Of a stretch of 8,862 nt of DNA, positions 1 through 6,912 are shown piece after piece. Under the pieces are notes generated by a model. The model saw only the letters and a list, made by a program, of their open reading frames with translations. It ran no database searches and was not told the origin of the DNA. The translations under genes were made by a program, and so were the position numbers. Source of the DNA: an uncultured Gemmatimonadota bacterium. Lineage in GTDB: Bacteria > Gemmatimonadota > Gemmatimonadetes > Gemmatimonadales > Gemmatimonadaceae. The first letter of the stretch is position 1, and the number at the start of each line of letters is the position of its first letter. The DNA is taken from contig CAITQY010000041.1 of NCBI GenBank assembly GCA_903894655.1, positions 1 to 8,862 on the forward strand, read 5' to 3'.

Positions 1-1823
1 CCGCCACCACCGCCACCGCCCTGACCGCCACCGCCCGAGCTCGCGTCAATCACGCGGATCGGGATTTCCTGCCCCACGAAGATCTCAGCGCTGCGGTTGT
101 TCAGAATCGTGATGCTCGGCTCCGACTGCACGTCGGCCAGCGACGACGTCTGCAGCGCATTGAGGAACGCGGTCAGCTGAAAGCGACCGAGCGCCGTGCT
201 GTAGATGAGGTTCAGCGCATTCGGCTTGATCGCGTTGTTGGCATTGGCGATACCGGCGAGCGCATTGCCGCCGAGTGCGATGCGCGCCGGCCCTTCGTAC
301 GCTTTGCCACCACCCGTCGCGTCCGGCACGCCGTCGCCATCGGTATCAACCGCGGTCAGCGTATTGGGATCGGTGCGCGGCACGAGTTGCTGGAAGAACT
401 GCTTGTTGCCGGTGCCGAGGTCGTAGGCGAGGCCAATGTCCTGGATACCTGTGCGATTCACGAAGATGATCTTGGCCTTGATCGCGACCTGCGGCGTGCG
501 GACGTCGAGCTGCTGGACGCGCGCGACGATTTCCGGGAGACGGGACGGGACTTCGGTAATGATCAGCTTGTTGGTTGCGCTGTCGGCAGCCACCGAGCCA
601 CGAACGACACAGCCCTGTCCGGCCGTCTGGTCCTGCTGCCCGCCGCTGCCACCGCCTTGATTCATCGGCATGCCCATGTCACGGCCCGTGGCCATGGTGG
701 TCAAGCCGGTGCAATCACGGGCCAGCAGCTGCTGCACGGTGCCGCGCAGCACGGAGGCCTTCGAGTAGTTGATGTCGATGATCTGCGTCACGAGCGGCTC
801 GAGCGCCTGATTCGTGGCGAGGTTGCGGTAGCTGTCGACCGTGATGATGCCGCTGGCATCTTCGGTGGCCGCGAGCCCCTGCGACTGCAGAATCGCCTGG
901 AGGGCCACGTCCCACGGCTTGTCGGCAATGTCGGCGGTGACGTCGCCCGACACATCCTTTCCGACGATGATCGTGCGTCCGGAGAAGGTGGCAAAGGCGG
1001 CGATCACGTCGCGAATGTTCGTGCCATCGTAGCTGACCGTGATGCGCGGCTTCTGCTGCTGCCGGCGCGCGGCGGCCATCGACGACACCGTCGCTGGCAT
1101 GCGGGCGGTGAGCGGATCGCCTGAGTGATCATCGCGCACCACCGGCTGTGGGCCAGCCTTCACGATCGGCGTCTCGACCTGCGGCACTTCCGCCGGCGTG
1201 GCGTCGACCGGCTTCGCGTCGACCGGCTTCGCGTGAACCGGCGAGGCGTCGACTGACTTGGCGTCGAATGACGTGGCGTCGACCGATGCGGCTGCGATCG
1301 GGGCCTGCTGCTCGAGGCGGCCAGCCGAGACCTGCGGCGACGGTTCGCCAGCGGTGTTGGTGGACCCCCAGCGCGCAAAGGCGACGGCCGGCGCGCGCAG
1401 GGCGATGCGGACCTGGCCACCTTCGCGAACGACGGTGTAGCTGCGCGAGCCATCGAGATCGATGACAAGGCGTACGGTGTCGGCGCGATACTGCGAGAGA
1501 CGCAAGTTGCGCACGGGGCCGCGGGCCTTGCCGTCGTAGTTCGAACGGATGGCGAGCGTGGCGCCACCAAGATCGATGACGATGCGTGACGGACTGTCGA
1601 GGGTGAAGTGCTTGAGCGTGACGCTCGAATCAATCGCCAAGACGATATCGGCACCGGCCGACGCCGGAGCGACGGCGACGCCCAACACGCGTCCGCGCAT
1701 CGGCACTTCCACGACGGAGCGGATGGCCACGGGGGCCGCGGAATCCGCGTTCGTCGGCGCCGGCGCGAGCGCGGCGGGCGCCAGGAGCGCGGCAATGACT
1801 GCTACGGTCGTCGGTCCCATCAT
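1..1823 (-). CDS. pilQ: Type IV pilus secretin PilQ (3' end outside window)
   Basis: Outer-membrane secretin forming the gated pore through which the pilus fibre leaves the cell. I translated 607 residues from the ATG at 1823 with no stop; the rest of the secretin barrel lies beyond the left edge. Domains in order: hydrophobic signal sequence (about 1-20), AMIN domain (about 38-142, peptidoglycan binding in this family), a linker of six VDAKP-like repeats (181-210), an STN/N0 domain (about 259-335), a secretin N1 domain (about 342-440) carrying a Gly/Met/Gln-rich insertion bounded by C371 and C405, a DTDGDGVPD loop (493-501), and the start of the secretin core (about 548-593) with the typical SEPSITILNNRSAEIFVGQEIP signature, then a glycine-rich run. 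The start overlaps the pilP stop as ATGA. GAGGA at 1828-1832 lies 4 nt from the ATG at 1823 and 7 nt from a second ATG at 1820, so either may be used. The signal peptide has no basic residue before the hydrophobic core, which is odd. Confidence 0.95.
   Translation of the reverse strand, partial: MMGPTTVAVIAALLAPAALAPAPTNADSAAPVAIRSVVEVPMRGRVLGVAVAPASAGADIVLAIDSSVTLKHFTLDSPSRIVIDLGGATLAIRSNYDGKARGPVRNLRLSQYRADTVRLVIDLDGSRSYTVVREGGQVRIALRAPAVAFARWGSTNTAGEPSPQVSAGRLEQQAPIAAASVDATSFDAKSVDASPVHAKPVDAKPVDATPAEVPQVETPIVKAGPQPVVRDDHSGDPLTARMPATVSSMAAARRQQQKPRITVSYDGTNIRDVIAAFATFSGRTIIVGKDVSGDVTADIADKPWDVALQAILQSQGLAATEDASGIITVDSYRNLATNQALEPLVTQIIDINYSKASVLRGTVQQLLARDCTGLTTMATGRDMGMPMNQGGGSGGQQDQTAGQGCVVRGSVAADSATNKLIITEVPSRLPEIVARVQQLDVRTPQVAIKAKIIFVNRTGIQDIGLAYDLGTGNKQFFQQLVPRTDPNTLTAVDTDGDGVPDATGGGKAYEGPARIALGGNALAGIANANNAIKPNALNLIYSTALGRFQLTAFLNALQTSSLADVQSEPSITILNNRSAEIFVGQEIPIRVIDASSGGGGQGGGGGG
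1194..1283 (-). repeat. Six-copy 15-bp in-frame tandem repeat in pilQ
   Basis: Six consecutive 15-nt units encode VDATS, FDAKS, VDASP, VHAKP, VDAKP and VDATP (PilQ residues 181-210). The DNA is close to a repeated GTCGACGCGAAGCCG unit with a few substitutions. It sits between the AMIN and STN domains and probably acts as a flexible periplasmic spacer. Being in frame, copy number could change without breaking pilQ. Confidence 0.85.
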
Positions 1824-2329
1824 GGGTTCCTCACTTTCGTCGTGTCGCTGCTGAGTGGCAGCGTTTCCTGCCGGTTGAATCCGAATTCTTCGATGGTGAA
1901 CTGCACGGCCTTTTGTCGGATCGCAGCGACACGCAGCCGCCCAAGCTGCTGTCCGACGCGCACGCGATATTGCCGCTTTGAATACGTGTCGCGCAGAATG
2001 GCGACGGAATTGCTTCCCGTACCGACGGGATCGAAGGCGACCGCGGTGAGGCGCAGATCGCTGAGCAGGGGGCGCACATCGCTGCTGCTCATGAGGGACT
2101 TGTACGGGTCGCGGCGTCCGCCACCGCTGTACGCAAACGTTTCGCGCTGCAGCGTGATCTCGGTCGGCATGCCCGTGGTCCTTTTCGGCGAGGCACTCGG
2201 CCCGACGGTCCCGGCGGACTCGCCAGACACGGTGCGCGCCGCGGTGGGGCTGACCGGCTGCTGCGCCTCGACGACCAGCGCGGACGTACTGAGGGCGAGC
2301 GTGGCGAGTAGAATGGTCCGGCGTTTCAT
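1820..2329 (-). CDS. pilP: Type IV pilus alignment protein PilP
   Basis: Periplasmic inner-membrane-associated protein that links the PilN/PilO complex to the N-terminal domains of the PilQ secretin. It has 169 residues, the usual PilP size. Residues 1-22 form a signal sequence (MKRR, then a hydrophobic stretch ending near VEAQ). A Ser/Pro/Thr-rich linker covers about 25-55. The C-terminal beta domain (about 68-157) contains GRRDPY and a YRVRVGQQLG segment followed by VAAIRQKAVQFTIEE, which is the PilP-like pattern. There is no cysteine anywhere, so it cannot be the lipoprotein that classical PilP is. The start is clear: AAGGAG at 2338-2343 lies 8 nt upstream of the ATG, which overlaps the pilO stop as ATGA. 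The stop overlaps pilQ in the same way, indicating translational coupling across pilO-pilP-pilQ. Confidence 0.88.
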   Translation of the reverse strand: MKRRTILLATLALSTSALVVEAQQPVSPTAARTVSGESAGTVGPSASPKRTTGMPTEITLQRETFAYSGGGRRDPYKSLMSSSDVRPLLSDLRLTAVAFDPVGTGSNSVAILRDTYSKRQYRVRVGQQLGRLRVAAIRQKAVQFTIEEFGFNRQETLPLSSDTTKVRNP

Positions 2330-2949
2330 GACGAACGCTCCTTGGCAGCGGGCTTGGGCGGCGTCGTCTTCTCGACGTAGGTCTGCAGCGTGATCGTGGA
2401 GGCAAGGGCCCCCTTCTCCGACGTCTTGATCGCGTTGCGCGGGGCATTGGCACCCGAGCTGGCGACGATCGAGAAGTTCACCGGCGCCACGATGCGGGCG
2501 AGTGACCCGACGTTGGCGAGGAACTCGCCGAACTGGTGGTAGCCACCGATGATGGTGACGGTGTAGCGGTAGGTGTCGAACCGTTCGCCGAGGACCACCG
2601 GCTCTGGGGTGACGCCACCGACGTCGAGTCCAGCGCGGCGGGCCGCGGTGCTGACTTCTTCGAGCAACGCGGGGACTTCGTTGCCGGTGGGGACGAGACG
2701 CCGCATGACCAACAGCGCGGAGCGATTCTCCGCCGCCTGGACACGCAGCTTCTCGATGCTCCCCGACGCGAACGCGCGGGCCGCACGCTGATTGGCGTCG
2801 TCGAGCTCCGCCACGCGCGTGATATCGGCCGCGAGCTGCTCTTCGCGGGCGGCATACGGATAGAGGTAGTATGTGGCGGCGAGGGCGACGGCCGCGAAGC
2901 CGATCAGGAGCTTGACCTGATCACGCTGGGTCTGAGGAAGCAGTGCCAT
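2326..2949 (-). CDS. pilO: Type IV pilus inner-membrane alignment protein PilO
   Basis: Bitopic inner-membrane protein that pairs with PilN and connects the cytoplasmic PilM to the periplasmic PilP-PilQ assembly. It has 207 residues, the normal size for PilO. There is a short cytoplasmic N-terminus (MALLPQTQRDQVK), one membrane segment at about 14-32, a predicted coiled coil at about 35-85, then the ferredoxin-like periplasmic domain (about 88-192). That domain carries the family-typical pattern VPALLEEVSTAARRAGLDV, then ERFDTYRYTVTIIGGYHQFGEFLANV, then VNFSIV. The position between pilN (12-nt gap) and pilP (ATGA overlap) fits the standard pilMNOPQ order. The ribosome site is weak (AGAGA-like), suggesting it depends on translation arriving from pilN. 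Confidence 0.92.
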   Translation of the reverse strand: MALLPQTQRDQVKLLIGFAAVALAATYYLYPYAAREEQLAADITRVAELDDANQRAARAFASGSIEKLRVQAAENRSALLVMRRLVPTGNEVPALLEEVSTAARRAGLDVGGVTPEPVVLGERFDTYRYTVTIIGGYHQFGEFLANVGSLARIVAPVNFSIVASSGANAPRNAIKTSEKGALASTITLQTYVEKTTPPKPAAKERSS

Positions 2950-2961
2950 TGTAGTCTCTGG

Positions 2962-3717
2962 TCAGCGCACGGGAACGACGAGGGGGGAGGTTCGGACCAC
3001 CCCGGGAGGCGGCACTTCGTACGCCGCTGACAATTCGAACTGTGTGATGTCCTTGCCTTCGACGATCACGATCTCCGACTTGCTCAAGGCGACGTTCTGG
3101 ATGAACGGCGAACTCTCCATTTGCCGCATGAACATCGTGAGCGCCTGGATATCGACCGTCTGACCGACCAGGCGGAACGTCAGCGCCGGATGGACGTCGA
3201 TCGTGTCTGGCGCCACGGCCTGTTTCTTGGCCTTGGCGGCAGCGCTCGCGGTGACCGGCGTGGTGACACCGGCCAGCGTATCGGCACCCGGGGGAAGCGG
3301 CACCTTGCTCGTCTGCTCGAGCGTCGTCAGCCAGGTGTAGGCCGGCAGCGCGCGGCTGATCTCGTCGAGGATATGCGCCCAGTTATAGCGGTTCTCGTCG
3401 ATCGTGCGGATGATCTGCAACTGGCGCTGGACCGAGTCACGCTCGGCGGTCAGCTTACGGCGCGCATCGAGCACCTTGGCGTAGCGCGTCGAATCGCGCA
3501 CCGCGCGATCGAGTTGCTCCGTGACTTCGCCGGCGCGGGCATTTTGCGCGGTGAAGAGCAGTCCGACGGCCGCGCAGGCGACGACGACGGCCCCAGCGGC
3601 ACCAACGAGCCAGGGATCGCGAACCGAGGCGCCGAGGGACCCGAGCGAGCCGGCGAGACTGCCGACGCCACGCGTGGTCTTCTTCGAGCCGGGGAGGAGA
3701 TTGATCTTGAGCATCAT
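2962..3717 (-). CDS. pilN: Type IV pilus inner-membrane alignment protein PilN
   Basis: Bitopic inner-membrane partner of PilO. Its cytoplasmic N-terminal peptide docks into a groove on PilM, and the INLLP motif that does this in the family is visible at residues 5-9 (MMLKINLLPG). One membrane segment lies at about 36-57, followed by a long coiled-coil helix (about 62-105) and a periplasmic ferredoxin-like domain (about 112-235). At 251 residues it is longer than most PilN proteins. The extra length is mainly an Ala/Thr/Pro/Lys-rich insert at about 137-175 and a Pro/Val-rich tail after residue 235. There are two consecutive ATG codons; the first is preferred because GAGGA (3726-3730) lies 8 nt upstream of it and overlaps the pilM stop codon. 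Confidence 0.92.
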   Translation of the reverse strand: MMLKINLLPGSKKTTRGVGSLAGSLGSLGASVRDPWLVGAAGAVVVACAAVGLLFTAQNARAGEVTEQLDRAVRDSTRYAKVLDARRKLTAERDSVQRQLQIIRTIDENRYNWAHILDEISRALPAYTWLTTLEQTSKVPLPPGADTLAGVTTPVTASAAAKAKKQAVAPDTIDVHPALTFRLVGQTVDIQALTMFMRQMESSPFIQNVALSKSEIVIVEGKDITQFELSAAYEVPPPGVVRTSPLVVPVR

Positions 3718-3728
3718 GGTCGGATTCC

Positions 3729-4772
3729 TCAGGCCGCAGCGCGAAGCGCGAGTCCCACCGGCAGCATCAGCAGCGGGGCGACTTCATCAGTGGACAGGAA
3801 TTCCAGCGCGCCGTCCCGCACGGTGATCCGGGCGAGCGCGTTGGCCGGCTGCACCGGGATGCGCAGGCGATCGGACAGCCAGGCCAGCAAGCCCGGCACG
3901 CGCGATCCGCCGCCACAGGCGTATACCGCGCGGATCTGGCCGAAGTTGCGTGACGACGAGGCGAGGAACGTGGCCGCGCGCTCGAGGCCAACAGCGAGTT
4001 CCTCGCCGCGCAGACCGATGGTGCCGTCGAGCAACGACGAGCGATCGAATCCGCGCAACATGTCCTCCGCCTCCTCTCCACTGATGCCGTGCTCGCGCTG
4101 CACATCCTCGCGGAAGCGTCGCGTACCGACGCCAAGGTCACGGGTCAGAATGGGTACACCCTCGTCGAGGATGTTCAGGTTCGTCTGTTCGTTGCCGATG
4201 TTGAGCAGCGCCACCGTGCCGTGCATGGCATCGGGGTGATTCGCTTCGAACGCGTTGTGCAGGGCGAAGGCATCGACATCGATCACCGAGGGCGGGAACC
4301 CCGCATCCTCGAGGAGATGTCGCTTTGCTTCCACCAGATCACGCTTCGCCGCCACGAGCAGTACGCTCATATCGATCCCGTCGCCGTCCGGATCGAGGAC
4401 CTGAAAGTCGAGTTCGACAGAGTCCATGTCGAACGGCACGTGCTGCTCGGCCTCCCACCGCATCAACTCACGGGCCTGCGCTTCCTTGACGCGCTCGATC
4501 GAGATCTTCTTGACGATCACGTCGCGTCCGCCGACGGCTGTCACAAGGCTCTTCGTCGTCACGCCGGTCGCTTCGAGCGTCTGGCGGATCGCATCAGCCA
4601 CGAGGCCGTGATCCATCACTTCGCCTTCGACGATGGCGGTGTCGTTGAGCGGCGTGATGACGACCTTGACGAGTTCCGGCGAGGGTCCGCTGTGGTCGAT
4701 GACCACGGCCTTCACAAGACCAGAACCGACATCGAGTCCGATGGTGAATTTCTTTCGGCCGAAGAGCGCCAT
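3729..4772 (-). CDS. pilM: Type IV pilus assembly actin-like ATPase PilM
   Basis: Cytoplasmic actin/FtsA-fold protein that anchors the alignment complex by binding the PilN N-terminus, and helps connect it to the motor proteins. It has 347 residues from the ATG at 4772, typical for PilM. Nucleotide-binding elements are visible: a phosphate-1-like loop IGLDVGSGLVKAV (11-23), the second phosphate motif LLNIGNEQTNL (189-199) and the adenosine motif ACGGGSRVPGL (285-295). WEAEQHVPFDMD (106-117) is also characteristic of the family. A GTG at 4826 would add 18 Ser/Thr-rich residues. The ATG is chosen because MALFGRKK matches the usual PilM start, although neither start has a clear Shine-Dalgarno site. 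It is the first gene of the pilMNOPQ unit, 11 nt before pilN. Confidence 0.95.
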   Translation of the reverse strand: MALFGRKKFTIGLDVGSGLVKAVVIDHSGPSPELVKVVITPLNDTAIVEGEVMDHGLVADAIRQTLEATGVTTKSLVTAVGGRDVIVKKISIERVKEAQARELMRWEAEQHVPFDMDSVELDFQVLDPDGDGIDMSVLLVAAKRDLVEAKRHLLEDAGFPPSVIDVDAFALHNAFEANHPDAMHGTVALLNIGNEQTNLNILDEGVPILTRDLGVGTRRFREDVQREHGISGEEAEDMLRGFDRSSLLDGTIGLRGEELAVGLERAATFLASSSRNFGQIRAVYACGGGSRVPGLLAWLSDRLRIPVQPANALARITVRDGALEFLSTDEVAPLLMLPVGLALRAAA

Positions 4773-4994
4773 GGCTGTTGGGGTTGTGCTGGTGGTTGAC
4801 ACGCTGCCAATCGGTGCTGCGCGCACCGAGGGGACAGATTGACCTGCCTACACCCGGGCGGTCTCCCTTCAAACGACGATCCCCTCACGAGGTAACGCCT
4901 CTGCAGGGAGAACAGCCGGTACGACTGCCCACACCGTGACAGTGTCGGCCCATGCGCCCGCTTTCCGTAATCGGTCGTTCTGACTGTTTGCCGG
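4773..4994 (-). promoter_or_regulatory. Non-coding leader upstream of pilM with inverted repeats
   Basis: This 222-nt gap separates the PilX-like gene from pilM and is the longest non-coding stretch in the window, so a promoter for the pilMNOPQ unit most likely lies here. Two structures are visible: a 15-bp near-palindrome ACACcGTgACaGTGT (4931-4945) and a hairpin at 4841-4863 (minus strand GACCGCC, 8-nt loop, GGCAGGTC with one bulged A). A TTGAAG at 4868-4873 followed 16 nt later by TAGGCA is a weak sigma70-like candidate. I see no convincing T-rich terminator for the upstream gene. Reading it as regulatory is inference from position. Confidence 0.35.
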
Positions 4995-6068
4995 TCAGTT
5001 CAGCGGGGAATACCAGAGCGAGAACGGCCTCGCGCGCGGCACGGCAATGGTGGCCAGGGCCATTTGGACGGCACATCGGTCGTACTGCACCGACGTCTGA
5101 TCCCCGAGCTCCACGTCGCGATTTCCGAGGGAGGCAACGAGGAGCGCCCCGCGCACGCGCAGCGCGGCGCCACGCGCATCGAGTCGTCCACGCACCACCA
5201 GAACACCCTCGACATCCAGACGTCCCGTGATGACGAGGTCGCCGCTCACGGCGAGCAGTCCGCGCCACTGCGACGGTGATCGCAAGGAGACCGTCGCGCC
5301 ATCGAGTAACAGGGTGTGCCAGCCTGGTAACGGTACCAACGGGTGCGGCATCGAATCCGACGTACGAACGGGGCTGCGAGCGATCACGGAGATCCAGGCC
5401 TGATCGAAGGCGGCGCGCACCATCGCGGTATCGGCGAGCGTGAGCGATGGAGAGGGGGTCGTCCAGGTCCCGGGCGGTGCATCGACCAGCGCGGCCGACG
5501 CGATCGGCACCCGCGAGAGGGTATCCCGCAGGGCACCGCACGCGTCGGTGGCATCAGCACGGTCGCGTCCATCGATCGTCGTGGGATCCTGCCCATGCAC
5601 GGTGCCAATCACGGTGAGGGCGCCCACGATCGGCAGGGGCGGTGGCTCGAGGAACAGCGCGCGCGTGACGTGGCGGCGGACGAGCCCCGGTGTCCCCAGC
5701 GGGCCGAGAACGACGTCGGCCGTCAACCACGCGACCAGTGGCTGGGTGCGCGTGAGTCGCACATGCACCCGGTCGCCGACGGCCGTGGTCACGCGCGTGG
5801 CGATCGTCGTGCCTGGCGGCATGGCCGCCAGGGTCTCCGCCGGCCACGCATCGAGCCGCAGGGCGACCCCTTCGTCGCCGGCGAATTGCGCGCGTACGCC
5901 GTTGGCGGCGAGTCGGGTGGCGCGGTAGCCGCGCCAAATCGTGCTGATGGCCGCCAATGCGAGCACGGCGACGAGTGCGGTGACCACGACGACGAACGGG
6001 AGGACGAAGCCGGTACGCCGGCGCCGCTCAGCGAGCACGCTGCGCACTTTCTGCTCTGAGCACGACAT
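4995..6068 (-). CDS. PilX/GspK-like minor pilin assembly protein
   Basis: Probable minor pilin-like protein anchored in the inner membrane and assembled with, or priming, the pilus. A basic leader (AERRRRTG, residues 13-20) precedes one hydrophobic helix (about 21-46), then GDEGVALRLDAW resembles the AE-rich amphipathic continuation of PilX N-terminal domains. If Gly20 is the cleavage point, position +5 is Phe, not Glu. Loss of Glu5 is typical of GspK-type tip pseudopilins. The C-terminal half (about 255-313) is a run of short Val/Leu/Gly strands (LLAVSGDLVITGRLDVEG, VLVVRGRLDARG) like the stacked-strand region of many PilX-family proteins. There are two cysteines, C177 and C332, in the periplasmic part. 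It overlaps the PilW-like gene. The start is uncertain: GTG 6086, ATG 6068, GTG 6047 or GTG 6038; the shorter ones would give a more usual leader. The assignment rests on the N-terminus and context. Confidence 0.75.
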   Translation of the reverse strand: MSCSEQKVRSVLAERRRRTGFVLPFVVVVTALVAVLALAAISTIWRGYRATRLAANGVRAQFAGDEGVALRLDAWPAETLAAMPPGTTIATRVTTAVGDRVHVRLTRTQPLVAWLTADVVLGPLGTPGLVRRHVTRALFLEPPPLPIVGALTVIGTVHGQDPTTIDGRDRADATDACGALRDTLSRVPIASAALVDAPPGTWTTPSPSLTLADTAMVRAAFDQAWISVIARSPVRTSDSMPHPLVPLPGWHTLLLDGATVSLRSPSQWRGLLAVSGDLVITGRLDVEGVLVVRGRLDARGAALRVRGALLVASLGNRDVELGDQTSVQYDRCAVQMALATIAVPRARPFSLWYSPLN

Positions 6069-6912
6069 CGAAGGCGGCGGTATCACGACGTGTTGGCTGT
6101 CGCCCGTCCGCTGCGCGATCGATCCGCAGCTCGAGGCGCACGGCGGCGGCGTTTGCCAAGCGAAGGGTGACGGCGCCGGCGGCGTCGAGCACGCGCGCGC
6201 TCATGCCTCCCTGATCGGGCGACCGCAACGGACCGGCAACCGGCTGCACGACGTCCCACCCGCCACCGGTGCGCGTACGCTGACCCAGATACCATGACGC
6301 GCCGCTGCGATACAGTGACAATCGGGTGCGTCGCCGAGCCGCGACCGCCGCGCCCACGACGACGGAGGACGGGCTCGCGTCGGCCAGGGTTAGACGGACC
6401 GTGCGTCGATCCGCCCACCCGACCATCCACGGCGAGGCCGTACAGGCCGACAGCCAACTGATGTCGCGTACCGTCGTCCGGTGTTCGACGAGGGACGTCA
6501 TACTGTCACCATTGGTGCGCCACAGCGACAGCGCATCGCCGATCTGGAGGCTGCTCGCCCAGGACAGGCCGCGTGCGTCGGCGGGATCTGCGGATACCAT
6601 GTCGATGCGATCCGTCGCCCCGCGGGGCGCGGCGCAGACCACGCCCGCGCCAAGGAGCGCGTCGAATTCGACCGCCGTGTCTGCGACCGTGTGCAGATCG
6701 CGCGCGCGCAGCGGCCGCAGCTCGGCCTCGAAGATGGCGTGGGCGTACCGGAGCTCGCGGGTGCTCCCCTGTGAAGCGGCCGCCCGTCGCACGAGCCGCC
6801 AGGAGCCGAGCAGGGTGGCGGTGGCGGCCACGGCCAGCAGCGACGCTATCGGCAGCGCGATCAACAGCTCGATCAGGGTGCCGCCACGCCGCGCGGGGCG
6901 GAGGCGGTTCAT
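6028..6912 (-). CDS. PilW-like prepilin (minor pilin)
   Basis: Minor pilin-like protein with a class III prepilin leader. A short basic leader (MNRLRPARRG) is followed by GTLIELLIALPIASLL, the hydrophobic alpha-1 helix with Glu at +5 when cleavage is after the first Gly of the GG pair. The processed protein would then begin with Gly rather than Phe. The size (294 residues) and a low-identity periplasmic beta-rich body suit the PilW/GspJ class. SLWRTNGDSMTSLVEHR and WYLGQRTR resemble the strand patterns seen there. The ATG at 6912 is chosen over the ATG at 6918 because it forms an ATGA overlap with the preceding stop and has GGGA (6921-6924) 8 nt upstream; from 6918 that spacing would be only 2 nt. 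It is flanked by PilV-like and PilX-like genes in the usual V-W-X order. Confidence 0.8.
   Translation of the reverse strand: MNRLRPARRGGTLIELLIALPIASLLAVAATATLLGSWRLVRRAAASQGSTRELRYAHAIFEAELRPLRARDLHTVADTAVEFDALLGAGVVCAAPRGATDRIDMVSADPADARGLSWASSLQIGDALSLWRTNGDSMTSLVEHRTTVRDISWLSACTASPWMVGWADRRTVRLTLADASPSSVVVGAAVAARRRTRLSLYRSGASWYLGQRTRTGGGWDVVQPVAGPLRSPDQGGMSARVLDAAGAVTLRLANAAAVRLELRIDRAADGRQPTRRDTAAFDVVLRAESAQRAR

Noticed and set aside
387..1124. 245-codon plus-strand open frame
   Set aside because: Shadow of pilQ; the PilQ frame holds STN and secretin domains through this whole stretch.
1160..1795. 211-codon minus-strand open frame in another phase from pilQ
   Set aside because: Extremely Arg/Ser/Pro-rich and includes the 15-bp repeat read out of frame (PRHSTPSQSTPRRFT-like); the AMIN domain in the pilQ frame is the real product.
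3121..4239. 372-codon plus-strand open frame
   Set aside because: It is antisense to pilN and pilM, is Arg/Ala/Ser-rich with no domain pattern, and reflects GC-rich codon bias; the opposite-strand genes have clear motifs.
4371..4394. DPDGDGID in PilM as a calcium-binding loop
   Set aside because: PilM is cytoplasmic, the motif lacks the full ligand set, and it fits a turn between two strands of the actin-like fold.
4885..5541. 218-codon minus-strand frame spanning the end of the PilX-like gene and the gap
   Set aside because: Arg/Gly/Cys-rich composition with no pilin or other signature; most of it overlaps the better-supported PilX-like frame.
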